64,000 bases of DNA from Collybiopsis luxurians FD-317 M1 (taxonomy: Eukaryota > Basidiomycota > Agaricomycetes > Agaricales > Omphalotaceae). Below are positions 43,506 to 53,258 of the stretch, piece by piece. Below the pieces are notes generated by a model. The model worked only from the letters and a program-made list of their open reading frames with translations, searched no databases and was not told where the DNA came from. Each line of letters opens with the position of its first letter. Within the stretch, counting starts at the first letter, position 1. The stretch is taken from assembly GCA_000827265.1 (NCBI GenBank), contig KN834840.1, forward strand, positions 111,311-175,310, read 5' to 3'. Made by a program: the position numbers and the translations under genes.

Positions 43506-44785
43506 CTGCACCTCAGCAACTTGGCACAATCTATATTCACCGCAACCTACAAGACAGCTTGTTCCAGATGTGGATGTGAGCGGAGAGGAATGGGATGGTG
43601 GGATGGCAGCCCCTTGACCTATCCATGGAGCAGGTTATGCATCTGAAGATTCCTCAGTGAGTATTGAAGCTTACAAAAGGACAACCAAGTTGGATCCTTC
43701 TGAGCTCCCTCGTGACTGAGCAGCGGAGAGCGCACTCCAGATTGAGAGGTTCGAGTAAATCCAGTGTCAGCCATGCAGGCAGCTCTACTGGTGCTACAGG
43801 ATGAATGCTTGTAAAATTAACATTTGGATTGTATTAGTTTAAACAGCATCATTGGATCAAGTGAATACGTTTGAATAAATTCTGCAGTGAGAGCGAGGCT
43901 TTCTTGTCATTGTCATCTGAGAAGGTGGCCAGTTGACGCGACTTGGCAATATGTGGAGGTCTATGATTGACAATACTTGCCTCCCACATCTGTATCGTAA
44001 ACAAACAGGACTCTTTGGAATGGGGTCTGCAAGAGATTGTCTTCCCACTGCAAGTTTCAGTCCTTCCAAAGTGGAATCAACTTGTTAATTTGGCCTAAGA
44101 GGAATTCAGCGGGAGTCTCCTGTTTGGGAGGAAGCCAGACAAGAAATCAGATACAAAGACTTGGCATTTTTGAATGGTCATTCCTTGCCCATTGACAACC
44201 TTATCGCCAGGGTCCTTGACCTTCAACTCGACCACTTCATATGCAAACACTAAACAATCCGTGACTGCCTAGCATGAGCTGCTCCTGCTTTGCAAGTTGT
44301 CGCAGAGTCTTCAAAGACACCTTGAGATCAGAATCAAGAACCCAAATGAAACTTCAGCGGAAAAAGTGAACATGTATCCAGTTAAATTAACCGTACTTAC
44401 TCATACAAAGGGCTACCAAGTATCTTTGTAAAATGCCAAAGAGTGAGTAAATGAGTAGAAATGCGGAGAAGCTTGGCAAAAGGGATTGGAAAAATTGTAG
44501 AAAGAGAGGGTGTTCTGCGAGAAAAAAGAGAGAGTGACAGAGAGAAGCAACACTCTCAGATACTAAGGGAATGGGAAAAGCTTTGAAAGAGTGAGTCCGG
44601 GTCATAAAATGGCTAAGATGATGACCAACCACCATGCCTGTAGTAGGTTCCCTGAGCCAAGTGCAGGTTGTGAGATGATGACAATGAGGAAAAGGGGGGA
44701 AATGAGTCGTTGATTAGTTGTTGATGTTGTTGCTGGTCGCCTATGTGTAGGACATCCTTTGGTACTTGGGTACGATACTACATAA
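43506..44785. other. No assigned gene
   Basis: Scattered open stretches, such as a plus frame around 43555-43740 (ending near SELPRD) and a hydrophobic minus frame 44635-44387, have no motif or joinable exons. Confidence 0.4.
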
Positions 44786-46283
44786 TCAACACAAGTTGAA
44801 AAAGTGGAGAAAAAAAAAACACAATGAATTAATGTACATCAGAAAAGCCTGTCCCAAGTCCCAGGCATGACTATCTTGCCATGCTGGAATTGATTGTCCA
44901 GAAAGTCTGTATCTGAAATGTAGGCCATTCATCAGAAATGGCAGTCTGAAATGCAAACGACGTAGCTTTATACCTAGAGGTTTGAACAGATATTCTAAAA
45001 GAAACACAGGACATAATTGCGAGGTCTGAACTAATCCCACAATGACTGTCTCCAGGAAGACCAAGTACGACAGTAGAGTAAGGACAAGAACCACTGGGTG
45101 TCAACTGCGACAAAGGGTTGCGCCCATGTGGGAAATCAATACCGGTCCACTGCATGTTGGTCACTGAACTCAATTCAAGTGTGTTGAATGTCAGTGAGAA
45201 CAAAATCACTATGTTGGCAAAGCTTCCAGGGTTCTTTATTCCTAGAAATCTGACTCATAGATGTTGCTTATTCAGTAAAGAAGATGTCTACGGTATGATT
45301 TAGAAAGACCAAATCCTCAATGTTCAACTACAATGACCATGGCATATCATCCCCGAATGATGTGCCTCAAGCGTTTACCCTTCTTGATGTGATCTTTGAC
45401 GTTCCGAATGAAATTGTAAATTTTCACTAAGTGCAAATTTGACCAAATAAATCAAGATATTCCTACACTGTTAGCACATGACAAAGCATCCCATTCCCAT
45501 TCCAAGCATAAGGTATGGAGCTTAAGAAGCGTTGGGGGGGGAACTTTCCCATGAAGCAAACACCGATGTTGCCCTTATAGTCCAAGTTGCACCCAATTGA
45601 AGCGAGAGACATGTTATCTTCTGTCAACATGGGATCATATATTCCAGAGACCGCATATTGGCACGAGTTGATGATAACAAGCGTGGTATACAGATTGTCC
45701 AATTGGAACTCCCATGCAAAGTTCATATGAAAGTCAATCCAGCGCTCATGTTTTTTTGGCAAGTCTGCATCCGCCGAGGTGTTATTGGAATCGAAGAATG
45801 TTTTTTTGAGGACCGGAAAACTCTAGACCAAAGTACAACCCAAAGGTTTGACCTGGAATCTATAGATAGATAATAATTAGTTCCTAATCTGGAGAAAGAA
45901 AGAGATGATGGGTCACCAAATCAAGATCAGATGGCATGATCTTCCCATTAAACAAGTATCTGGGAAGTCGTGATTCAGAAGGAGAAGGTCATCTGTATGA
46001 CCTCCTATGAGAAGAAAGTCAAGTAGACATACAAGTAGGAAGGATATAGTCAGTAGCAATTGAGAGGAAGGTGCAGTATAAATGTCCTTGACCATGGCCT
46101 GGTGCCAAATGTAAGCCTCACTTTTGAATGACCTAATTGGTCATGATTGAACTCGAGTATCCACCTTGCCAAGGGTATGTATTCTGTTAACAATAGGCTG
46201 AAGTAAACAAACCAACAATCTAATAGAAGTGCATACATACCATGCAGATAAAGCATGCGGTGATTGAGCATGTTCAATGACAT
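44786..46283 (-). pseudogene. Decayed multi-exon gene of unrecognised family (family Y, copy 1)
   Basis: Protein-like stretches in order on the minus strand: 46283 onward, MSLNMLNHRMLYLHG, followed by a GTATGT donor and an AACAG acceptor; DIYTAPSSQLLLTISFLLVC (membrane-like) at about 46080; 45762-45463 with MPKKHERWIDFHMNFAWEFQ, YTTLVIINSCQYAVSGIYDP and NMSLASIGCNLDYKGNIGVC; 45209-44871 with SSVTNMQWTGIDFPHGRNPL and CPYSTVVLGLPGDSHCGISS. The motif Y..L.I...C.Y.V.G.Y....NM recurs on the plus strand at 55359-55640. Frames change between pieces, so it is probably broken. Function unknown. Confidence 0.4.
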
Positions 46284-46781
46284 CAGGTAGGTACCTTACC
46301 AGATGTTTCAAATTACTCGCTATCAGTGATAGGCAGAATTAACGTTCTACAGAAGCCAACAGCAATACATATGAGTCCATATGTACTGCTTTGACCTTTC
46401 AATGCCTGACTTGACTCAGAAAGAAAAAAACAGGATAAAGGATCCTGATCAGCGATGAAAAATCAAGGCTAAAGGCATCAATGAACTGTAATTGATGTAC
46501 ACACATTCAATACTCACTCCATCGATTGTCTTGCTTTCATTACGACCATGCCTCATAGAATATTGCGAAATGGTTTCTAATCATAATAAATCAACATGAG
46601 AAAACCTGATAACTCACTGGCTAGATAAGACCACATGAATAAAGGGGATGATCGCTGTTAGGCTGTGCCAACGGGCAAAAAAATGGGGTCATTCTTGAAC
46701 ATGGTGCCAGGATTTCACCCCTGATGTGGAAAATTTAATGGTCCAGGCTGCAAATACATGGTTTCTCAAACTGGTCCCAGT
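46284..46781. other. No assigned gene
   Basis: About 500 bp with stops in all frames and no repeat recognised. Confidence 0.35.
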
Positions 46782-47093
46782 CTAAGCGCAAAATAAATTT
46801 CCTATATCGGAGGTCCATATCAAAAAGTTACGCATGTTCACAGAAAATTTTATAATCTGCTGATACATCCTAGCCCCTGTGGGGTCCAGAAATCTCTGTT
46901 CCATGGAATTTTCAGGGAATAATACTGCTTGTATTGCTGAGACTGACATGCCTAGAGAGGATAACCCCAAGAATTTCACTTCAGGCTTCTTTGCATGGAT
47001 ATCAAAGGTCCCTACCTTGTGAATTACCTGTATCCCATGACAATAAACCTCATGAAATGGATTATTCCTAATCAGCTCCTGCTTAAACAGCAT
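46782..47093 (-). CDS. Open frame, possible exon of an unrecognised gene
   Basis: About 100 codons reading ELIRNNPFHEVYCHGIQVIH, KKPEVKFLGLSSLGMSVSAI and DPTGARMYQQIIKFSVNM. Balanced composition and alternating hydrophobicity look protein-like. The frame is divergent from the gene at 47154, about 60 bp away, so a shared promoter region is possible. No family recognised; no start or splice assigned. Confidence 0.35.
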   Translation of the reverse strand: MLFKQELIRNNPFHEVYCHGIQVIHKVGTFDIHAKKPEVKFLGLSSLGMSVSAIQAVLFPENSMEQRFLDPTGARMYQQIIKFSVNMRNFLIWTSDIGNLFCA

Positions 47094-47153
47094 TGCTTGT
47101 GAGGATGTTAACTTGTGTACCTATCCCTTGAAAAATTCACAAATTCATGTGCA

Positions 47154-48825
47154 ATGTCCAGCTCTCATGAGGATGCCTTCATGACTGAGATTGTGGATGA
47201 GGGGGCTACATTGAGTGGAGGATCATCAGGCTATAGAACAGCAGATGCTGGGTTTAATTTGGACTCGTTGCTTTTACCTCTTCAGCCTTCTCATCAGCCT
47301 ACACCAGGGCCTTCTCATCCGCCTATAGCTCTTCAGCCTCCTCATCCACCTGCACCTCAGCCTCCTCATCCACCTACATCCATTCAGCTATATACACCCT
47401 CTCAGCATTCTCATCCACCCACGCCTTCTCAGTCTTCTCATCCACATACGCCTCCCTCTTTACAAGCTCCGCTAGGTGATGATACAATGCCAAGAGCTGC
47501 GCTATTCCAACCTCCACAAGTATGTCGCCATAGGTTTTAGAAAAAATTATTTTCTTATTTTCTACATAGGCTGGTATTCCAGTTCCAGATATGCTTAACC
47601 TCGAGCAAGCGGGAACCAAAAGGTGTAGGACAGACAATCAGACAGAGAACAACAATCAAGAGAATCTTCTGAAGGACCTTGTTCACCAGACTGATTCCCA
47701 TTTTGAGATGCAGAGTAAGCAAATGACTGTGATCATGGGCCAGATAGAACAGAATAACTTTGTGCTGAATTATCTATGGGAGGTTCTGGACTTCACTAAT
47801 CAGAGGGTCCTCCATATTGAGTGCAAGGACAAAGGCAAGGGTAAGGTGCAGTCACAAACTGAAACAGAGTGTGGGCATGGAGAAGGCAGTGGTGGTGGCA
47901 GTGGTATTGGTGGTGGAGGCGACGGTGGTGGCAGTGGGGGAGGCGGAGACAGAAGTGGTGGCAGCAGCAGAGATGGTGGAGATGGTGATGACATCGATCC
48001 AGATGCTGACAACAAATCCGACATTCCGATGTCTAGTCCCTGTGCGACTGCCTTCAACTGGTGAGCAAAGACAACTCCAAAAAAGTCTGGTACCAAGAAA
48101 CATGTCCCGAAAGAGGAACTTCAGCATAGAGTAAGTGTGATTCATGATTTTGCATACATGCTAAAATATTTCAAACAGGAGACCATTTGCAACTGGTTGA
48201 ATATGCTCATAGGAGAACATGAAGATCCTCTCGAAAATAAAGTCAGTGCATCAGAAGCAGATCAGTTTGTGAAGGAGTTCACAAAGGACCTGCTAAAGAG
48301 GCCATGCACCATAGAAGATTTTCAATATTTCTTAGAGGGAGGGCCAAGATCGGCTTGGAACTTAGGTGCTTTGTACATTTTTGTGGACTTTGTTGGACAG
48401 AAGAACCTCCATGATATCTCCGATGCAAAAACTCGAGAAGGAATCTGCAAAGCCTTTTTGGCACAGATAAAGACACTTTGTGGGGAGTATCTGAAGCTTG
48501 CAAAATTGCCTGAACGGCAAGAGATTAGAAAAAAATACCACCGGAAATGGCAGCGGAAATACTCAGTAAGCTCTACCATTTTGGCTTCTCATTGTGATTT
48601 GATAATTCTGTCAATTAGCTATTCCATCAATGCAGGAATGTAATCCTTTCCTTCAGCTCGCATGAGAGAATCCTTATCTATTTCAATATGATGGGCATTG
48701 AGGGGATGTCGAGCAACAAAGAATACACTGACATTATGGACTTGACATATAAGTGGGCCAGCGCTAGCGCGTGGCGGGACTCGTGCCCCATTCTTTCTCG
48801 GTGCATCCAATGCAATGAAGACTAA
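47154..48825 (+). pseudogene. Four-exon gene C: proline-rich, glycine-rich, conserved-looking C-terminal domain; one nonsense codon
   Basis: Exons 47154-47519, 47570-48130, 48179-48565 and 48619-48825 join in frame across 50-, 48- and 53-nt introns (GTATGT, GTAAGT, GTAAGC donors). Start ATG 47154 (MSSSHEDAFMTEIVDEGATL). Residues about 45-110 are a tandem HPPTP/PQPPHPP repeat. A charged segment follows (TKRCRTDNQTENNNQENLLK), then a poly-glycine/serine stretch. Exon 3 reads LNMLIGEHEDPLENKVSASE, FQYFLEGGPRSAWNLGALYI and CKAFLAQIKTLCGEYLKLAK; exon 4 reads RNVILSFSSHERILIYFN and MGIEGMSSNKE. This C-terminal layout resembles hypothetical proteins widespread in Basidiomycota (remembered, not searched). 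A TGA at 48062-48064, after AFNW, interrupts exon 2 where CGA fits. The rest is open, so inactivation is recent. Function unknown. Confidence 0.7.
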
Positions 48826-48864
48826 GCTAAAAATATATAAATTACAAAATTTAGATCAATTGAA

Positions 48865-48946
48865 CATTGCCTGTTAAGGATCAGGCACGGAATTCACCAC
48901 CTCTATAACTCGGCATTTCATTTCATTCCATACACTCGTAACAAAG
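48865..48946. repeat. About 80-bp repeat shared with 15352-15430
   Basis: ATTGCCTGTTAAGGATCAGG to CACTCGTAACAA. It lies between the stop of gene C and the mariner-type MITE. This copy has more CpG than the one at 15.4 kb. Confidence 0.65.
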
Positions 48947-48988
48947 ATCAGCTGCGGTATAAGGTGTTTACACCCGCATGGCGTAGTA

Positions 48989-49507
48989 CAGCCGTTTGCA
49001 TAAAGTTTTTCCCACTCGAGTTTCCTACCGGTGTTTGTTTGTATTTGATATTTGATCCGAAATTTCTATTGAGCCTCACATTGTATTGTTCATATGCCAT
49101 GTTTTGCAGCATCCACATTGAGAAAATGGACAATTTTGAAAGGTGCTGGAGTATTCGTGAAGTAAGGGCCTTGGATGTTGCTCTGAGAAGCAAAAATGTC
49201 ATATCGCAACACTGTGAATTCACTGATGTAACGCGATGCACTGGACGGAATTGATCCGTGGCATTACAACCGACAGTGTCCGGAGTCCTCCCTTCGCGCA
49301 AAACAGCAATCACGCTCTGGTAGGTTCTGTACTGGGCATTTCAGTGAAGCGTAACATTATTTCTGAAGGTTTGGGAGCTCAAGCGAAGGGATGGGAGAGA
49401 CGACCGTCGAAATGACTGCTGAGCACATATGGCAGCCGGATCAAGTAATAAATACAAATAAATACATGCAGAAAACTCGAACGGGCAAAACTTTTTGCAA
49501 ACGGCTG
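48989..49507. mobile_element. Tc1/mariner-type MITE, 519 bp
   Basis: Terminal inverted repeats of about 75 bp begin CAGCCGTTTGCATAAAGTTT at 48989 and, on the opposite strand at 49507, CAGCCGTTTGCAAAAAGTTT. The similarity continues through TCGAGTTT, TGTTTGTATTT and TTGATCCG. Both ends are flanked by TA (48987-48988 and 49508-49509), the target duplication of Tc1/mariner elements. The interior has only short frames, so it is non-autonomous. Confidence 0.85.
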
Positions 49508-49834
49508 TATTCGGCTTTGAGAATTTTCCATAAGTTAGACTGGTGTCATGTAGAAACTCGGCTCATGAGGGATGGATTACAGGGTCTGCATTTTGGAAAA
49601 GGAGCGCCTCGCCATGTTAGACTGTACACTGGTCAAACCACTAGCATCAAAGCCTGCGTCAAGGGACAACTGTACAATTTCTATGATGCCAACTGGTTGG
49701 AACAGCAGGAATCTGGGTGGTTCAGAGGAGGGAATGGCTTGGTTAACGAAATCATCTGCCCACTGAGGGAGAAGGTAGAGCTTAACTTCCCCCCCGACCT
49801 GGAGGCATGAGTGTCCTGGAACATACATGTACAA
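49508..49834. other. Overlapping open frames on both strands, strand unresolved
   Basis: Plus: a frame open to 49810 with HKLDWCHVETRLMRDGLQGL and NFYDANWLEQQESGWFRGG. Minus: 49834-49577 with QVGGEVKLYLLPQWADDFVN and PVGIIEIVQLSLDAGFDASG. Both look protein-like and neither is recognised. The MITE ends exactly at the left edge, so it may have cut the gene. Confidence 0.35.
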
Positions 49835-50190
49835 AAGTTGACTGATTGATGTTTATCCAGTGCATTGGTTCATTACAGATTCCAGTTATAGATATTCAAG
49901 TTGTAAAGTTTCAGAGTACTCACAAGGTCATTACAGAAGTATAGCAGAAACACGAATGCGTAACATTGATTGTAAAAAATAAAGCTATGTTTATTCTTGG
50001 AAATATGAGTACATTTTCCTGATCCCCTTCATTCGTACTCAGTGCATGGTATACATGAGGCATACATTTGGGGTTTATAAATGGCACCAAAATGCTGGTG
50101 TGGTTTGCACCGTTATGACCTCCCAAGATGACTCAGTAAGTTACTCTTGGAGTGACTTGATCAAGCAACATTGATAACTCACTTGTACAG
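49835..50190. other. No gene seen
   Basis: AT-rich spacer ahead of the ATG at 50191. TTGTACAG precedes that ATG and could be a splice acceptor. Confidence 0.35.
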
Positions 50191-50900
50191 ATGGCCGTTG
50201 ACAGTAGCAACGAGCAGTCCCCAAATCGAAATGTAATCATTATTGACAACAGCGGCAGCTCCTACCCACCCAGCTCCTCTCAGTCAATGAGTACGAACTC
50301 AGCTGCAACTGTTCTTGAATTGGAGAACCCTGCCGGTCTCAGCGGAGATGTTCAAGCTGATCTCCAACGACATGTTGCAGAGCGTGAAGCACCACCATTT
50401 TGGCTTTCCCCTGCTCCTGCTGGCAGGAATATTGAAGTCGCAAATGAACCACATACTCCAGAAGATCCTCCCATGGATGATGTTATCGTAAGTGTTTATC
50501 TACTTCAGATTGACATGCTCCTGGACAATGGCAGTAGACCCTTCATTTTCCTCGAGCACTGAACGACGTGCTATACTGAATTGGACTGACCATGGAGGTC
50601 ATTGGTTTGGGAACTTCATTCAGCGACACATTCTTTCTTCACCGAGGTTGACTTTTGTGATGTTGATTACCATTTCCGCAGCCCTCTTAATTTATAGAAT
50701 TATTCACTTGCCTCAGGAGGTGAAATCACCCTTGTAAGTGACTAATGCTATCTCAAATTAATTCTGCCCTAAAACTCTTCAACAGCAAGTGGATGCTCCG
50801 GCACTTTTTGTAGAGGGGAAGCAGGTTTTGGGACTCTTGGTCTCGCTAATAGTCTTTGCATCCATTGTTACAGGCCATTTTCTCTGGATGACATCATAGG
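50191..50900 (+). pseudogene. Multi-exon putative membrane-protein gene, unrecognised
   Basis: ATG 50191 opens MAVDSSNEQSPNRNVIIIDN, a serine-rich stretch and ENPAGLSGDVQADLQRHVAE to 50488, with a GTAAGT donor at 50489. A second exon to 50734 carries STERRAILNWTDHGGHWFGN and the hydrophobic segment LTFVMLITISAALLIYRIIH, then a GTAAGT donor. A third (50786-50899) has VLGLLVSLIVFASIVTGHFL, a second membrane-like helix. Reading phases at both splices do not join without one-base changes, so decay or missed exons are likely. The acidic soluble N-terminus followed by two helices suggests a membrane-anchored protein. Confidence 0.45.
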
Positions 50901-51043
50901 TCATTGCTGGCTTGATGTATTTTCAATGAGAGAATTTCAGTTGTCTTGTTCTATTACAATTTGATATGATGTACTTGCTTGTCAATCTATCCAAAAATAT
51001 GTCTTCGATCCAATTCAGGCCCTGAGAAGATCATTTTATTTGA

Positions 51044-51544
51044 ATGAAAATGTTGCTGGACGTCTCAAGACTCGCAACGGAGCACAAGCATGACTTTTCT
51101 GTGGGCATGTTGCAGTTCTCGGAGTCTTTTTTGCAATCAATATTCTTTTTTCGGGGGGTGTTTTACATGGTCCATAGAATTACTAGTACACAAATCCAAC
51201 ATCTCATTGGTTCTTTTTGTTTTCCACCGAGCATAATCCCCGTGTATGTTGAACATGAATCTTTTCCAGCTCTCTGCCACATGCATCTTTTGACATCAGA
51301 AGAACTCATATTTGTTATCTGCAGGATAGAATTTGATCTTCTTTTCCAAACATCTGAACTCCAATGGCATAATATGCCAGACGAAGACAATTTTCAACTG
51401 AATTTTGGGAAGTTTTGGGAATTCTTTCACCAGGATATCATACATTCATTGTCTCCAGTGTCTGTAAGCTGCCAATACTCAGACCAGCCTTTATGTGGAT
51501 CCTGCCCACAACACTTGATCAGTGAGTATATGGGGGACTTATGA
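51044..51544 (+). CDS. Open frame, possible further exon or separate ORF
   Basis: 166 codons open, with SFCFPPSIIPVYVEHESFPA, LTSEELIFVICRIEFDLLFQ and YSDQPLCGSCPQHL near the end. Follows the membrane-protein relic by about 140 bp on the same strand. Aromatic-rich; no family recognised. Confidence 0.35.
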   Translation: MKMLLDVSRLATEHKHDFSVGMLQFSESFLQSIFFFRGVFYMVHRITSTQIQHLIGSFCFPPSIIPVYVEHESFPALCHMHLLTSEELIFVICRIEFDLLFQTSELQWHNMPDEDNFQLNFGKFWEFFHQDIIHSLSPVSVSCQYSDQPLCGSCPQHLISEYMGDL

Positions 51545-51702
51545 GTTGTCTTTCTATCGTACATTGTAATGATTTTTTAGTCTGTTCATGGTCTCCACTC
51601 ATTGATTTTGTTACAGAATCAAATACTTTTATAGGTGCGTCCGCGGTATCATACAGGTAGCAATACAAGGGTAATCAGTACTTGTACATACTAGCATGGA
51701 AA

Positions 51703-52430
51703 TTAGTTGAGAGCATTTTCAATGCTAAGGATGAAGTCATCAGACAATTCAGTACCTGCTCCATCCAGCGCCCTTTCTTTTTCCTTCTTCAGCTCCACTG
51801 CCCACTTGTGATGGTCAAGAGCAGATTTCAGGAACAGGTGAGCTAGCTGCTTCTCAGTTGCAATCTCCAGATCGACTTTGGCCATCCTCTCTCGTCTCGA
51901 AATACTGACTTGTTGGGCAACCATGGGACTAAGGAGGCCGCTTTCACGGTCACCACTGGCACTGGCTGTACCAAGCAGAGTTTGCTCATACCTCTCTTGC
52001 TTCAGGTCTTCGAGCTGTCGTTGGATGCAAATCTGAATTACATAGGGAAAAATATAGGAAGATGGCCGGCACACAAGGAGCTGGCTGTACTTACTATGGT
52101 CATAAGGTAATAAACCAAGATTCCACAAGAAACAGCGATAGCAAGATGCTTTGTGTTATCTTTGGACCAGGTTTGAGGAAACCCTTTGACTTGTCAGAGA
52201 CCCCTTTCAGTGCAGAAATGAGGTTGTTGATGATGCGTGACAAAGCGGTAGAAGGAGGGGAAGATGGAAAGGACTGAGCAGGACAAGTCAATGCCTCCAT
52301 CATTGGATGCAATTCATATGTGGAAGGAGCTTCGAAACTCACTCATACATCAATCAAAGCATTCATTTCAGATTCAGTCCAGACTTTAACCTGGAATTCA
52401 ATCCACCAATACTACTCATTGCAAGAAGCA
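51703..52430 (-). pseudogene. Multi-exon gene with one membrane helix and a charged coiled-coil tail
   Basis: Exon pieces: VKVWTESEMNALID (about 52405-52360, GTATGA donor); SFPSSPPSTALSRIINNLIS after a CTGCTCAG acceptor; TWSKDNTKHLAIAVSCGILV with helix LAIAVSCGILVYYLMTI (needs a one-base shift) ending at a GTAAGT donor near 52094. After a TAATTCAG acceptor comes ICIQRQLEDLKQERYEQTLL, then MVAQQVSISRRERMAKVDLE to ELSDDFILSIENALN and TAA at about 51703. A minus frame at 52749-52534 may be an upstream exon. No family recognised. Confidence 0.45.
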
Positions 52431-53258
52431 CAGTTTAATGACCGATCATTTAGATTCCTGATATTTTCATCTCAGTAACAGTGTCCAAAAGATTTTTTGG
52501 GCCATTCCTGCACCTTTCTTGTCATACTTAAACTCATGTGCGCCAATAGAAGTCTTCCATTTGTTCAATCATTGCCATACATGCCAGTTTTGTGAAGCAC
52601 TCTTTGAGAACATGCGCCAAACCTGTGTTCAAGGTCAGTTGTCTGAACCATGTTAATCTCCCATTTTTGCACATATCCAATACTTTTTTCTTTGATTTTT
52701 TTTGTGCGGACCACATTAAGATGTCAAAGCAAGAAATATGGACACACATCTATTGTTGTAGGCTTCTATGAAACCTTATTTCCATACTGATTATATCTAC
52801 ATACCAACACTCAATTGAAAAATTCTATCTGATTGATGTCAGTGCTGAATTTACTCACTGATAGAACAAATTCGAATGGACACATTGTATCCTCATTGAA
52901 GTTGCCACTACAACCAATGAATTGACAAGGATCTGCGGACTGTTCCACCAAAAACACACTAGAAGAGAGATCGATCTTCTGGCGCACACAAATTTGAATG
53001 TGAGAGAGACCAAAATTGATTTAAAAATGCTCGTTCAGTCCAAAGTCAGCTTCTATCACTCTTCATGCCTTATACCGGGGTTGTCACTTGACAAATGTTG
53101 TCTCGGTTGAGCAGCGATACTTCTTCAGATGCTACAACCCGCTCTAGCAATCGTGGCCAATCCTCTGCATTTCTTTGTCTTCCTATCAATCTGCAAGGTT
53201 TATTGAAATCAGTGAGATCCCCCACAATAATTCAGGCACAGCATTAATGGGGTGTTGA
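52431..53258. other. No assigned gene
   Basis: Contains the minus frame 52749-52534 (LTWFRQLTLNTGLAHVLKEC), a possible exon of the gene at 51703-52430, and a short plus frame at 52922-53110. Nothing else supportable. Confidence 0.35.

Noticed and set aside
47800..48096. Proline/serine-rich minus-strand ORF
   Set aside because: It is the antisense shadow of the glycine-rich stretch of gene C, whose splices and frame are well supported on the plus strand.
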